Shown: in pieces, positions 34,081 to 47,713 of the stretch
Layout of the letters: the number at the start of each line of letters is the position of its first letter
Position numbering within the stretch: position 1 is the stretch's first letter
DNA from: Aphrophora alni
Taxonomy: Eukaryota; Arthropoda; Insecta; Hemiptera; Aphrophoridae
Reading direction: 5' to 3'
Length of the DNA: 64,000 bases
NCBI GenBank assembly: GCA_963513935.1
Contig: OY740769.1
Location: 69,522,984-69,586,983, forward strand
The notes under the pieces: model-generated
Databases searched by the model: none
What the model saw: only the letters and a program-made list of their open reading frames with translations
Told to the model about the DNA's origin: nothing
Made by a program: the position numbers and the translations under genes

Positions 34081-36445
34081 CAAATATCCTCTATTTTTTT
34101 TATAAGGTTTGGAATTAGACTGACTATGCCTATCTCGTACGTTTCATATAATGACACACAACTGAGATTTTTGTTGAACTCGGTACAGTTTTAGACAATT
34201 TGAGGCCAAAGTCGATTAAAATGTGTATAAAATTATATCTAGACCTACCTTTAATCGAAAAATCAAATGACATGTACGATTGTTAAGGATATTCTGATTT
34301 AATGGTATATAATAGAATGTGGGGAGGTCCAGTTATGTATTTATTCATCCCCAAGGACATAACAAATTATAAATAATCAAATAACACAGGGCATCTTTAC
34401 ATTCATCTTTACATTCTAAAGGTTAACTAATTTCATTATCTTAACTGTCTTACTATCAAGACATACAATAGCAAAATTTCTCTTATCAACAATGAAATTA
34501 ATTTTAATTACATGGATTTAATGTCCTACCAATCTACATACCAAACAAATACATTTAGACAAACAAACTGATTGTTATTGCTTATACCCTCAGCAACAGC
34601 TTTCACTGGAAGTTTAGAAATCGGTTAGATGTATTGTAACGAAAACAATCATACATAGATACACACACCCATACATCTAAACCATTTACGCCCTAAAGAC
34701 ACATGCCACTAAATAACTCAATTTTTAAATTAATATGATTTAGGGGTTTGAAACAGTGAGTACGCCTTTCTAAGACTCTTTAGGCTGGAACGCACTGTTT
34801 AACCAGACCCGATCTGAGCCCAACTGTAAATGACTCGAAAAATATGTTACTTCAACTGTATTTATTTTATAATTTACCTCATTTACTAGCAATATGAGGT
34901 TTACTAGCATTTTCCTCAGATTGTATCAATTATGATCGTGTTATTGGTGATACCTTTATAAGTAAACTGTAACATTACATAACCACTCTTGATTTACTAA
35001 ATCGAAGTACACAAATAACCTAAAGTTAAACTGGGGAATATTTGAAAATACAAATAACATGTGTGACCACTTTGATATAAAACATATAATAATATTTCTA
35101 TTTATGTAATGGAATACCTTTTTTATGTTCACTTGAAAACAAAAGAATCGTTCATTTTCATCTTCCCCCAAATTAATATTTATTCATTTAAAAATCCCTA
35201 ACATAAAATTTTCTTAAAAGAAACTACCCTTCAAGTATTGCTATTTAATTTGTATTTTTACCTTAAGATTTACTTTTAGTAATTTGGAATTATCCATTTA
35301 GTATGTAAAGTTTAAAATCTAATTACTGAGCCAAAATTTACAAGTAAATACTGATCCTTAGTGCCTTAAAAATTTAATGTTTCAGCTCCTGTCTTGTGAA
35401 TGAAGCTCTAGATGTGTTTGACTGAATGCCCCATATGTCTTGATTAGAGAGGTTTTGACATTAGAAGTTTTCATGAATCGTTCATAACGATCATAAATGC
35501 AATTTATCATTTTATTATGTTTTTAATTAAATTAGGGAACAAAATAAATAATTCAGGATCCAACATGTGTTTATTTAAAGTCAATTTCATATTAGCTTTC
35601 GAAGTTGAATGACTTTTACTACTTAACAGTGTTCGAGCTTTAAAATGGCGATATGAAAAGGAATATACTTTTCAGAGAGTTTTCTCGGAAAACTTATAAT
35701 CAACTTTAATTTTTGGCTTCTTCTAAGTGTGGAAAATCTGAAATAAACTGTTTTTAGTATCACTAATAACCCTTTTTTCATTTATTGTCAAATTTTGTTT
35801 TGTTCTTTTACACGCATATATTTTATTTAACCAGCTCACCACTGTGATATCTGAAACTAATGTATTAACAGCAAACTTTGTATGGGGGACTTCAGTTACA
35901 CTTACGTGACTATTAAACGTTTGAAATTGGTCTAATTTTAATAATATTACCAGCGACTTTATAACTTCTAATGAAAGATCTTGTATTTTATAGTGTTTTC
36001 AGATTTCAAATTTAAAACATAGTTTTCTTAAACCCAACCATTTCGGAGCTAGAGCATTGAAGAATTGAAAAAAAAAAGGTTTTGCTTATGTTTAAATGAC
36101 AAGTAGTCAAACAATTGTACATCAATAAATAATTCAATTAATTGTTAAATTCAATTTTAAGTCATTATAATGTGGTGCTTAAACATTATCAAATATTAAA
36201 TATTACAATATTTTGATAGCTCCTAAACGTATGGCCGTTTGAGGTTTGCAAAAAGTATGTCAAGAATGCGAAGCCCTTTAAATACAATGAAGAATCAGGA
36301 GTTCTGTAAGAAATTATAATGTTGGTTGTCATATTAATAAATAGTGGAGGATTTTATGTATTATAATATATTTTTAATGGTCACTAAAGTTCGGTGTAAA
36401 ACATTTAGTTTCTGATATTACAATGGTGGTCCACTTGAATTGAAA
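34081..36445. other. Gene-free AT-rich stretch
   Basis: Includes a small direct repeat at about 34394-34420 (ATCTTTACATTC twice). No other feature. Confidence 0.45.
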
Positions 36446-36449
36446 CCTG

Positions 36450-36452
36450 ATA

Positions 36453-36487
<35 letters not shown>

Positions 36488-36489
36488 TA

Positions 36490-36532
<43 letters not shown>
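36450..36532 (+). repeat. Compound (TAA)n-(TA)n microsatellite
   Basis: About eleven TAA units to 36486, then TATATATATTTA and an unbroken TA run to 36531. Confidence 0.9.
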
Positions 36533-36533
<1 letters not shown>

Positions 36534-39500
36534 CTACTATATTATGGATCTAGTGGTAATTATATAATAGTAATTAATAATTATACCGTATAACTCAATC
36601 GCTTTTTCATTTTCAATTTTTTAAATGTGGTCATATGACTTCAGTGCCTAGAAAGAGTCCAATATCAAAACATCTGTCTAACATTTAAAGTTCATTCAAT
36701 TTAAATTTCTTCTTATTGAGATTCTGAGATATTTGTAACTGCACAATTATATTTCTTTTTGCGTAGAATATTTAGGTTTCTCTCCTCGATCATTTTACTA
36801 ATTATATTTGATCATTATTAAGAAATTTAAGGTAATTTCATTTTTATTGGCAGAATTGTTTTTACATCCTTTAAGATTTGGTTTTGAATTGTCATAACTC
36901 TTTTCTTTTTTCTAATATGAATTTATAATGAAGATATAAGCTTTTTAGTTTAAAATTTAACGACTATTTTCATCCCTTTTAGTTATTTTCAAATTACTTT
37001 TGAAAATTACATAAAAAATTTAAATGTTATTTTAGATTAATTTATTATCGAAATTGAAAAATCTTTATAAGCTATTCATTTTATTGATCTCAAACTAAGT
37101 TGAAAAATAATATTATGAAATATACATTCCTACTAAACTGAGACTACTATTTCCCTGAAACTACTCTACATTAAATATTCATTTTGCATCAATAGTCGAC
37201 GTTTTTTTAAAAATGTTTTTAATTATTTTCATTTTGTTCACTTTATACCTATCAAGAATGATCTTGAGACTCTCTTTTAGCTTGAATATTTTTTAACAAT
37301 TTACTTTATATAAAATGATATTCGTTTTCTGACCATTTACATTTTCATATACTAATACGATTTACAACCTTTTTTTTGCAAATTTTATAAGTAAAGTGAC
37401 ACCTTTATGGAATACTCTTATTTATAACACTTATGAATAAAAAACTTTTCATTATCCTATGTTATCTAAAAGGAGTTCATTATTCCACCATTCACAGTTT
37501 TGTTAATTTTATGTTTGTTGGCGCGTTTCTTTAATACTCTATTTTCAAAACACCTAATAGTACACTTATTTAATCGATTATTGAGTATCCAATTAAATAA
37601 AAAAGAATACAAAAAAAGAATTACATTCTAATTTTCAAATTGCGTCAACTAATGATTATGGTGAAGATAAGATTAGAAAATTGTTTAGAAAAATAAAAAA
37701 AGAGAAAAATAAGTAAATCAAAAGAACAAAAAGTTGTGGACTAAGTTTACACTTAAGGGAAAAGAATTATATAAATTTAGAGATTTTCTTTTAATACAAT
37801 TTAAATATATATATGGCTCCTAAAAACACTAGTAGTAGATAATTTTAAAATAACATTGAGTGGAAGGAAAAATGTAATAAAAACGGGGTAGTCGAAATAA
37901 AATCTAATTAAAAAGCGCACAACCATGGTGAAAATTAAAAACAAAATTCTGTGAACATATAAAGTCTTTTAAATATAAAAAGAATGTTTCTAATTATGCA
38001 ACACATTTATTAAGTTAAACCCATATAAATAGAGAAATTAAATAATCTATGCAAATTTTACATTACGATGAAAATGGCAAAGAATTAAATGAGGAAATAT
38101 AAAAAAAAACTTAATAAATATGGTTATCGTATGTATAAGTATGTAAGTACCTAATTTTCCTGTTAATATTTGTATTAAATTTACCTAAAATACAGTTCTG
38201 TTTACGGAGAGAGTACGATTATGTTTTTCCTGACTGCTGCCAAGTGTTGTTTGTTTTTTTTATAAAGCGAACACCGTAATTTCTTGTTTCATATTGGTTA
38301 TGCAAAAATTGCTAATTATGATGGGGATTTCAAGATTATGATCTAATTTGAGGTCATCGGAAAATTTCCTCTTTTCAATTCATACCTCACTTATGGAAAT
38401 TGTGTAATATGTCTTAATAGTCTTGGAAAGTAAAAAAAACTAAAAAGTTATGAAACATGATTAGGATTTTTTAGATACAAAACAAAAGCTTTTGACTAAG
38501 TAACTGGCGTTAGAAATATTTAGATGATCTCATTTTAAAAACATTATAGTTTATTAAGTGCCTGAGATATTTTTTGCTTGTTATTTAGAATAAATATACT
38601 ATACTTATAAACATATGTAATACAATTAAGATATATTATTTGATAATTAAGCAATTTGGTCGGTGAAATTCTCTTAGGCATCTCAAGACCGATGGGTTAA
38701 TAATCTGATGTCTGTATCAACAATGAATCATAAAAACTGTACCTTCACCTAATTACTTCCTTCCCTTTGCTAAAGTTCACCAACAAAAGCGAAGATAATG
38801 TATGCTTTTTCTTCAACTATTCAAACTATATTCCATTCTAAAACTGGAACAGAGTACTCGACATTGAAATATATCCTTTCGAACTCCCATCAACAATGTC
38901 AACTATATAACAGTATTTTATTATATAAGAAATGGACCTAATCTCTATATATAACTTATCAGATCAAACGTTTTAGTTGTGTACAACTGAACAAAGCGCA
39001 GTGCATTTTTCTTGAAAATTTAGTGAAAAATACCCTATTATAACACCTCACTTCAACACAGATTAGCCATCTATCGCCTAGTTTATCACATCTACGCAGG
39101 AAAATCTTCTTTTTTCAGTTACTACAGATCACAGAAATAAACTGTTAATTTTTCATAGCAAAGTTATTAAAAATAGATACAATTTTTGTCGTTTCTAATT
39201 TATTTCGTATAGTGTATTTTTAATGATTTTTTTAAATAGATTAGATTAAGGAAAAGGGTATTTAGCTAAATCAGGCGATGAGGTAGTAAATTCGACCAAT
39301 AGAAAAATATATTAGTGAAATTAGTAAAATAAACAATTTACTGGGACTAAGAAGCCAATATATTACGATATTGGGCGTCTCGATAATCTCCAATGTATCT
39401 GCATTTGGTTGGAGATGGGTTTGAGAACCAATGGTTTCAATTTACTTCTATATACTTCAGGCAAAGATTTTTATCGTCTTCAAAAAATTTGGAAAATCAA

Positions 39501-39650
39501 GCAATTAGAATATTTTAATATCGATGTTTTAAGTTTACATTCTATGTAAATTATTATACCAAAAATGCATCTCAACTAATCTTCTAATATGGAAAAATGC
39601 TATTATAGATTTGAACTGCATTGAATCTTATCAATTACCTAGATCATTGA
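36533..39650. other. Gene-free AT-rich stretch
   Basis: Long A/T runs, with no frame above 62 codons and no repeat partner seen. Confidence 0.45.
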
Positions 39651-39679
39651 ACTAGCGTGCGAGATAAGCACTTTTGTTC

Positions 39680-39693
39680 CTGTTTCGAAACAG
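39680..39693. repeat. Perfect 14-bp palindrome
   Basis: CTGTTTCGAAACAG, centred on TTCGAA. It lies in a patch of slightly higher GC (39650-39860) without a usable frame. Confidence 0.6.
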
Positions 39694-41270
39694 TACAACT
39701 AGGTGTTGATTGATGATTCACAATTGGAAGCTGTACATTGCTATTACTGTTCTTGCAATGTTTATGTCGGAATAGTTGATGCCATTGGTTCTGAATGAAG
39801 TACCCTAATTAGTAGTGAGGTTTGTAGAGTGCTACATGCATTGGGTGTGTATTTTAAACTTGGTTAGTCAATGTTCCTGTCAAATTAGATGATACGATAA
39901 ATTAAATAATCAATGAAAGTGGTTAAATGAGAAACTAAATTTATTACTGTACTCTGATCACTGAACATAGTGTGATAGTGTGATTACTGAACAAAATTGC
40001 AACCAAAAAGTAATAGCTATTGGGATTTGTCTGGAGGAACCTTTGTAGTCATAAAAATGAAATGTATAATAATCATTCAAAAATTGTAATTTGCAAAACA
40101 TTCTGATAAACATATATTACATTATTTGTGTATGAGTACCTTTTCTTTTATTGTGAAATTTTTTTTTTTTTGCTCCCTCTCACCCTTGTTTTACAACTAA
40201 CTTAAAAGGTACTGATTGGACATTGATATTATTGATGAACCTAGATTTTAAAAATATTGACATTACAGTCAACGACATTGGTGTTACTTACTCACATTAA
40301 AACATTAAACAATTACAATGCAAATTATTATTATTATAATTATTTAGTTATAATTTGACGAATAATTTTATGATTCAGTAATAAAATTATCAGAACTATA
40401 AGAATTAATTCAGTTCGATAGAAAATGCCAGAATTGTTTAGATCGCCTCAATGTATGACGATATTTCGTACCAATTAGAGTTCTTCCTAAGGATCATATA
40501 ATTTATATTCCTGATATTATTTCTAGCGGTAAGAATAATAAGGAATCTTTAATAATTTTATTTAGATATATAGGAATTATTAATTTGTTTCATAACCGTA
40601 AACAAATATTTAAAATACGATGCTACTTTAAAATTAATTTTTATAACATGTATAATTTCGGATATAACGGTTCCACCTCCTTCTTAACTAACTTTACTAA
40701 AATTAGAGACACTAAAATTTAACTATGTGGTTTAATACAATTATAAATGCTCACTGATATTCATTTGACCCAATGCGGATCAATACATTCACAAAGCATA
40801 TATACATAACATGTATTTATTTATTTTAATTCCATATTATAAAACGTTTAAAATTACTGTCGTAAAACAAAACAAATTATATCACATTTACAATCTTATA
40901 ACTTATTTGCTTATAAATAATATATGTATTATTAATTTTTGATGCATTGATTATTTAGATATTGCAAATAGAGTTGTTTTAGTGACAATTGAAGACTTTT
41001 AATAAGTTGCGGAAAATTTAAAGGATAAGTTGGTAGAACTTAACATGAAAGTTAGAGATTTTATCGTGAATACGGTTAAATAAATTCAACCCAGGAAAGT
41101 CAAAGATGAAATTGTACCAACTAGACAATTTCAGAATACTTTCTAATTTCTTATTATTTCAAAGATACTTATATCTTATTCATGATGCAGAAAGTAAAAT
41201 GTAAACTTAAAAACATCTCTAATTTAATACATATTTGAATTAAAATGTATGCATATCCATAACTATATTT
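39694..41270. other. Gene-free AT-rich stretch
   Basis: No supported feature. A T run at 40158-40170 is followed by a C/T-rich patch. Confidence 0.45.
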
Positions 41271-41274
41271 GAGT

Positions 41275-41316
<42 letters not shown>

Positions 41317-41322
41317 TGTTTG
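41275..41322 (+). repeat. (TG)n microsatellite
   Basis: About 23 dinucleotide units with one TA interruption near 41309. Confidence 0.9.
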
Positions 41323-42029
41323 TTTATTGATTAGCTATAACTAATCTATGATATTCGAATTAAGCTAGTTTTTTATTTGTTTATTTTAAAGTTTTTTTAT
41401 ATGTATCTTGATGGTGAGCAAATCACATTTTCAGCATTCATAAATTTTATTGATTTTTGTTTGTTAAACTTGAACATTTCCAATAAAACTCGTATTTAAG
41501 TATATAAATGAGATGCTCGTAGTGTATAGGAGCTCAGCACTCTATTCCTTAAAACGAGACCTTCACGCCTTTTATTATTCATTACTGCCCGATATATAGT
41601 GGGAGTTTGGTCATTCGTTTGATACTATGCTTCTACATTCTTATAATCACATTTGAATTTAAATACAAAGGATTAAATTTCAAATTATTGTTTAAGAAAA
41701 AAGTATTATTAAGTAATTTAGTAAGGTTAATTTCTTGAACTGACAATAAATATAATTATTTTGATCTCAACGTTTCGTGACGTTCGATTCTAGTTCGTAG
41801 GAAGGGAGAACCGAGACAAGAACTGCGTATATTAAATTTTTAAAAGGGATATTAGGGAGTTTTTTGGTTTATTACTAACTAGTCTAACAAACACAGTTAA
41901 ACTCATGTAAAAAGCAGTCTTCTGATATAAATGGTTTGGTTTTAGTTGCCATATATTTACGCCCAAGAAATAAACTAAATAGTACACTAAAACTTACAAA
42001 AACTTTAATATAAAAAACAAAGGAGCTTT

Positions 42030-42215
42030 ATAACACTGACTAGACGATATCCATGGGTGAGAGGTTTTATCAAAGATTACTAAGAAAAGATTAATTTGTA
42101 TATGAATATCTCGCAAAAGTATCTCACATTATATTTGGTTTTCACTAATTTATGTTCTTTTAAGGTAAGGAATCGATCATGTTCGTCGAATCTTTTGATA
42201 CCTAGGGAACTATTG
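42030..42215. repeat. Dispersed repeat R5, copy 1
   Basis: Related to 56715-56890. Shared order: GACTAGACGA (GACTAGACAG), CCATGGGTGAGAGGTTT (CCATGGGTTAAAGGTTT), AAAGATTAATTTGT (AAAGATTCATTTGT) and AATCGATCAT. Reverse-complemented, the ATGGCGCC-like core of copy 2 resembles the start of family R4, so R4 and R5 may be one family in opposite orientations. Confidence 0.45.
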
Positions 42216-42227
42216 TGAAATTTAATT

Positions 42228-42428
42228 TTACTTATAATCCAGTAGAACGGAATAACTTAACACTCCAAATGTAGGTAATAATCGATGACGGCTTTCAAGT
42301 GAGAGTGTGATCATTAGTTTTGGTTTGCTGTGACGCTTATTGTTGTTTAATGAAAGTGAATGTGCCCTGCACTCTAGTTTTCCAATACTTGATGTCAATC
42401 GTTCAATGACGTTTAACATGCTGTACAA
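42228..42428 (-). repeat. Possible partial R7 copy with open frame
   Basis: A 66-codon minus frame contains KPKLMITLSLESRHRLLPTF. Its beginning resembles KPKLTITIHPQTSSFLPNF of R7 copy 1 at the same distance before the LPxF motif. After that point similarity is weak, and the LYLYxFQYC end is not present. Nucleotide similarity is limited, so this is tentative. Confidence 0.25.
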
Positions 42429-42429
42429 T

Positions 42430-44830
42430 ACTTTTCATATTATAAGTTTTATAATGCTGTCAATCAGTGTGCATAATATGTTTATTATTATATTAGGTTT
42501 TCATTAGTATTTTTAGTGTATTTTGTTTATTTTATATTGAAATGACCATCCCATCTGTATAGTTGTGATAAATAATTATTTAAAAAATACACAAATAATT
42601 ATATATATATTTAGTTAAGAACCAAAACACTTAGATCCTGCAAGAAAGAGAACAAAATAATATTAAACTCGATATTGCCAAGGAAGGAGATTAAATTCAG
42701 TAATATTCAAAATATATTTAACTCTTATAATTATGAAATAAATTAGATTGTATGTCATTAGTTAATTCTTTGTCTACATTTTAATTGTATAATTATATCA
42801 TTTAGAAACAGGTAATTTATTTTATTTGTGTTTCCAAATATAGTAAGTTATGTTTCAATTATATATTAAGGGAAATATAGTGGGAAATACTAAGGGCCAA
42901 CACAAGAAGTTTCACACAAGAGGAGTAAAAATTTAAATGTCGAATTTATTTTCCATACAGTTAATTTTAAATTCTGTTTTAATGGTTCTTATGGTTCAGC
43001 ATACAGACAAAATTTCAATCGTTTTAAAAATAATGTATTTACTGTAAATATAAAGTATAAAGTTTGAGTATCTATTAAAACTTTGGGGAAAACCTGGGGA
43101 AAATTTCTTGTTTTTCGTGGAAGTTAAGTATTGTTCATATATCAACTATTTATAAATGTTAATACTAATGGGTAGCATTTTTCCACTGTACCAACTACTA
43201 AATTAATACAATAAATATTGACTTTAAAACAATAATCTGTTCGTAAATATTAAACTAACTTTCTCACTCAATATTACACAAACATAACCATTTAATTAAA
43301 CAAAAGTATTTATCACTAACTCCCCAAAATGGTTTGAAAAGAGGTTCAAAGAGTTTCAAAACATGAATGTAAAGCTCGGATCATCCACAGATTTATATCG
43401 TCCTCCAAGGAAGGAGGCTTAATAACTCAAAATATCAAATAGTGATTTCAACAAAATTCTGGTAAAATGTCAATCTGCCATTTTTCACGCTGTACATAAT
43501 TTCATTTCTGGAGTAAATCAATATTAATAAACCTTCACGAGATATGTCCAAATATATTCACATACCATAAGCAAGTATAAGGCGACTAGGAAAGTGCAGA
43601 AATCTATCGTGTATGACAGTGACACTGTATATTCGAAACACACAAAACATTTCCCCCTCACCTGCATTTCATAGAAAGACAACCAATTACAACATCGTTT
43701 TCTACTATCTTTTTTACATTCACTAGTAAAAAAAGGGATTATTCACTAAATACTGAAGTTAAGTTAGTGGGTTAGATTATATTGTTTGGAATCCAAGTTT
43801 TTACGGCAACAGCTGCTACTAAAATATAGCAACTTGAAAACTATGTGATATTGTTAAAAACAACTATCCCAATAAGATAAACTAAATTCGGCACACATAA
43901 AAATTAAATCATTATTAAAAGGTAATAAATATTACATATTGATTAGTAATTGTTAAAATGAATATAACAACAGGCGAGATATAAATTATAGGTCCATACT
44001 TATTTTTTAATAAACACATTCTTATCGATTTAGATACCTACTGAAAATTTAGGAAACATATATGACGTTATTAGCCAATCTGTCTTAATTCTTCAAACTA
44101 CTATAAAAAAATTTTAAAAATAGTATTATTTTGGAATAATATTATTTATATTTAGTTTATAGTCAACTTTTAAATGATTGTGTCTAACTCTTGAGGTTAG
44201 GGTTACACCAACTCTGGGTTACATAAAGAGACAATAACCTAATTTATTTCCTTACTAACCAACTAAGCGAGGTGTAATATCTAAGATTGCCATTGTATTC
44301 AAATCCTATTATTGCCCCTAATATTAATTAAGTTATTGTAATAAAACTTAAACAACTTCAGCCCAGAGAAGAAATTTCAAAATACCAAATTTAACACTAC
44401 TGTCAGTTTGGTTTCTCCGAGTTATAAACCAAATAAATAATGCTATTATACAGTGAGTTGCGCAATATCTGAGAATCAATGTTATGAATAAATCTATATG
44501 TTACTAAAGCATAAAATATGTTGTAAATACCAGAAAACAGTTTATAAACTGGTATAAAGCTACATACATGTGCAACACTGTGACGAACCAAGAGAGTCTA
44601 TAAATTAATAAAATACGTTGTGGAAACCAAACAGTAATGAAGCAAAATGCATATGTACCCACTATAAGAAGTCTTGGACATCATAGGTTTTTAAAATTCT
44701 AACTCTTTTTCCAAGATTGGTTAATAAGATGGACAGATTTTGATAGTATCGTGAAAATATTTATATTTTCAAAAAAATAATCAAAATTGAACATTTCATC
44801 AAAAATCAACTTAAGAGTTTATATAAAAAC
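42430..44830. other. Gene-free AT-rich stretch
   Basis: No supported feature. The 62-codon minus frame at 44403-44591 is Tyr- and Ile-rich and judged to be chance. Confidence 0.45.
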
Positions 44831-44844
44831 ATAAATGATGAACA

Positions 44845-45530
44845 GTGTTGGGTGCCCGTAGACGGGTGGAACTGTGGTAACATTGAAGTCCAACTTCTGT
44901 TGTATCTGTGTGTAGGTCTGTGTAAGTTATAATCCAAGATTTTTATAAACTTAAATTATTACTAAAGTTATTAACTTTGTGGTGATTACCACCACTCCCC
45001 CTCCCCTTCGTGAATCTGGACATATCCGCCCGGCCAGCTGATAAGAGTAGAGTAGTGCTCGAGACAGCTGTGACTAAGTACGTCTTCAGCGATCTTCCTA
45101 ATAATTATATTATAGTGCGGTAAATTTCTATTATGCCTTGCTAAACACAAAGGAATAGGGCCGTTCGGCCCTTGGGTTTATATCTGGGCGCATCGCGATT
45201 TTGGAATATCGTAAAATTATTAGTCGAACTATACGCGGCTACGTTAGGCCCTGCTATAGACCGACATGTTGTTGCAATACAGTGTAGTAAATATTAATAT
45301 TGGTATTAGTGTAATTCTCTTATTTTAAGTATATTAGTTTCTAGTAATACTTGTCAAAAATGGCTAGCCTAAGTTGAGATTCGCCCAGTGTACTTTATTA
45401 ATTTTACCACGCGATCGGGACCCGGTAATACATTACCAAAGTAGATCCGCGGACCACCCAATCGTACCCCCCAAATGCAATCCCAATACTCTCCCTACCG
45501 TTGCAACTTTTACAGACCTACACACAGAAA
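44845..45530. other. GC-raised block bounded by a 17-bp inverted repeat
   Basis: TCTGTGTGTAGGTCTGT at 44905-44921 is the exact reverse complement of 45512-45528. The enclosed 590 bp has more GC and CpG than anything else here apart from the LINE. It includes CCACTCCCCCTCCCC (about 44990), a short perfect palindrome AGGGCCGTTCGGCCCT (45157-45172) and CTCGAG (45059). The right part (45374-45625, plus strand) holds an 83-codon frame with Pro, Thr and Arg, but without motif. It may be a decayed DNA transposon or a regulatory or 5' exon region. Confidence 0.4.
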
Positions 45531-46004
45531 AGAGAGGAGGTGGAATTTTCACTAAAATTATATCTCGTTTTACAGAAGAGCCTGTTTATCAATTTCTATT
45601 TTTACAACCCCAAGAATTTAATTAATATTATAAATTAAACACAGGGAGATCATTAAGCAACCAAATCAAGTAGAACCCATTTAGAAAGTATGAAACTTAA
45701 TTTGTAAGATTCTGAACCTCTAAAATCGTGTCTGTTTAATGTGGAACTTTTTGTCATAGTACAATAAAAATTCCAAATTGTACAGAGATTTGTGTGTTCT
45801 AAAAGTTATGGGTGTATCATATAGTTTGAAAAAAAAAGTATCCATTACAGCTTTTATCCTAGTAGATGTTTGACTTTATGTATTAAAAAATTTACCGATT
45901 AGACAAGTTGACTTCATTAAGAAAATAATTACCAGATTAAGGAAGTTTAACGACGAAGAAGTTAAGTAAAATATCCACAAAAACGATTAAATACTAAATA
46001 ATAG

Positions 46005-46175
46005 TAACTTGAAACCGCAATATTGAAACTTATAAAGGTACAATCGATTTGGAGTTCCACAATAAAGACGTAACAACAACCTGTAGACTAGATTTGATAC
46101 GATCAATACAAAGTTGGGGCGGAAGGAAAGAGATGGAGGGTGAGTAGTTCTTGGTAGCTTTAATTTAAACATTTC
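46005..46175 (-). repeat. Dispersed repeat R7, copy 2
   Basis: The minus frame (63 codons, 46178-45987) reads FRPNFVLIVSNLVYRLLLRL then YCGTPNRLYLYKFQYCG. It keeps the Asn-Phe-Val-Leu-Ile-Val start, the Leu-Arg-(Phe/Leu)-Tyr-Cys centre and the LYLYxFQYCG end of copy 1. Nucleotide similarity covers the same interval and little beyond it. Confidence 0.65.
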
Positions 46176-46556
46176 CACGTTTCATTACATGTATTATGTT
46201 ATTAGGACACCGCTTTGTCTCTCCGTTTTCGTAAATGCTATAACATTACATAAAAACTAGGTTTTTACTGCAGTATGAACAGTATCCCAGAAAAAATTCA
46301 AACTATAAACAGATATTTTTTTTCTTTAAAATAATCTGGTTTATATAATGTAACAGAATATATGGGGTGGGTCATTACATTTATTTATTAGGTCTCATGA
46401 GCACTTACTATGTTAAATACCCATCAGGTCATTTAAGTATTTGGGGAAAAATATATAAGACACGTGTCCATTCAAGTAGACCTAAAATATTTTATTCATG
46501 AGTAATTTATGCTATTAGGGAACAGAACGTCTCTACAGTTAATTAAACAGAAACAA

Positions 46557-46957
46557 TTTTGGCAGCAATTATTTATTTCATTTTATTTGAGTTAATTATA
46601 AATGATTTTGTAATTCCGTACTATTATCAGGATATTTTTATAAACTCTACATTTTTTTTTATTTACGTGAAATATATATGCTCTTTTAGACTCAGTTAAA
46701 TAATATCAATATTTTACTTACCGAATTGTAACGAGTAATTTATCTTCCGCTGTATTTAAGAAGACGGACTCATTGGGTTGATATAATTTTGAAGTAATTG
46801 ATTATAGTAATTTGTATGCTGTTTTTTATATAACAATCAGTTTCGGCAGCAATTATTTACTTCATTTAGTTTGAATTAATTATAAATGATTTTTTTAATT
46901 CTGTACTATTACCAGGATATTTTTTTATAAACTCTACATTATTTTTTAATTTACGTG

Positions 46958-46992
<35 letters not shown>

Positions 46993-47150
46993 AAGCTCTT
47001 TTAGACTCAGTTAAATAATCTGAATATTTTACTTACCGAATTCTAACGAGTAATTTATCTTCCGCAATATTTAAAAAGACGGACTCAATGGGAGGATATA
47101 ATTTTAAAGTCATTCATCATAGTAATTTGTATGCTATTTTTTTATATAAA
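46557..47150 (+). repeat. Tandem duplication, 284-bp unit, two copies
   Basis: Copy 1 starts at GGCAGCAATTATTTA (46561) and copy 2 at the same sequence (46845). Similarity then runs without loss through CTCTTTTAGACTCAGTTAAA, TTTTACTTACCGAATT, TAACGAGTAATTTATCTTCC, AGACGGACTCA and TAGTAATTTGTATGCT. By eye the better parts exceed 90% identity, so this is the youngest large duplication in the window. Copy 2 has gained a (TA)n run of about 36 bp at 46958-46993. The 79-codon frame at 47088-47327 starts within copy 2 and has no equivalent in copy 1. Confidence 0.9.
46958..46993 (+). repeat. (TA)n microsatellite
   Basis: TA run with one TT interruption, present only in the second copy of the 284-bp duplication. 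Copy 1 has just AAATATATATG at this point. Confidence 0.85.
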
Positions 47151-47713
47151 TTGATTAGTGTTCTTGAAGTAAATGAATCACAGAACGAAGACGTACAAAC
47201 AGAAGTACTACTATTTATTTTTTCCTCCAGAAACTTACATTATTTTAAAACCAAAAGTAATCAACGTCAAAACTTTACAAATCTATTGATTTTCCCCAAC
47301 AAATCCTTTTATCCGTCAATAAAGTAGCTAAAAGAGACACTACATTATCGTAAATAGAACCACATTATATTTAAGTTTTATAACGAACATACTACAGATA
47401 TGCGACCCAGAGTAAACGGGTTATGTAGCTAAAGAGTACCCATAAGGTGGTTTTATTGATTAGGGATATTAGGCGAAATCCATTAATGATATAACTTATC
47501 AAATCTATTCAAGATGACCAGTATATGGGATGCAAATCGTGTTGTGTCTACTATATTAATAATCCATGTGTGTAATAACCATGGCAACATACTTAAGAGT
47601 GAAATATGTTACCTCATTTTCGAAAGGTTAAATTTTGCTTAGACATATTATATGTATTGCGTCCTGGATCGTATATTTGAATAATTAGAGTAGGTTTATC
47701 TCCTTCAAATAAT

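Noticed and set aside
45374..45625. 83-codon frame with Pro/Thr-rich, non-AT-like composition
   Set aside because: Composition follows from the GC-raised block; no motif or paired copy. Kept only as part of that block's description.
47088..47327. 79-codon plus frame starting in the 284-bp duplication
   Set aside because: The equivalent frame is absent from the first copy of the duplication and there is no motif.
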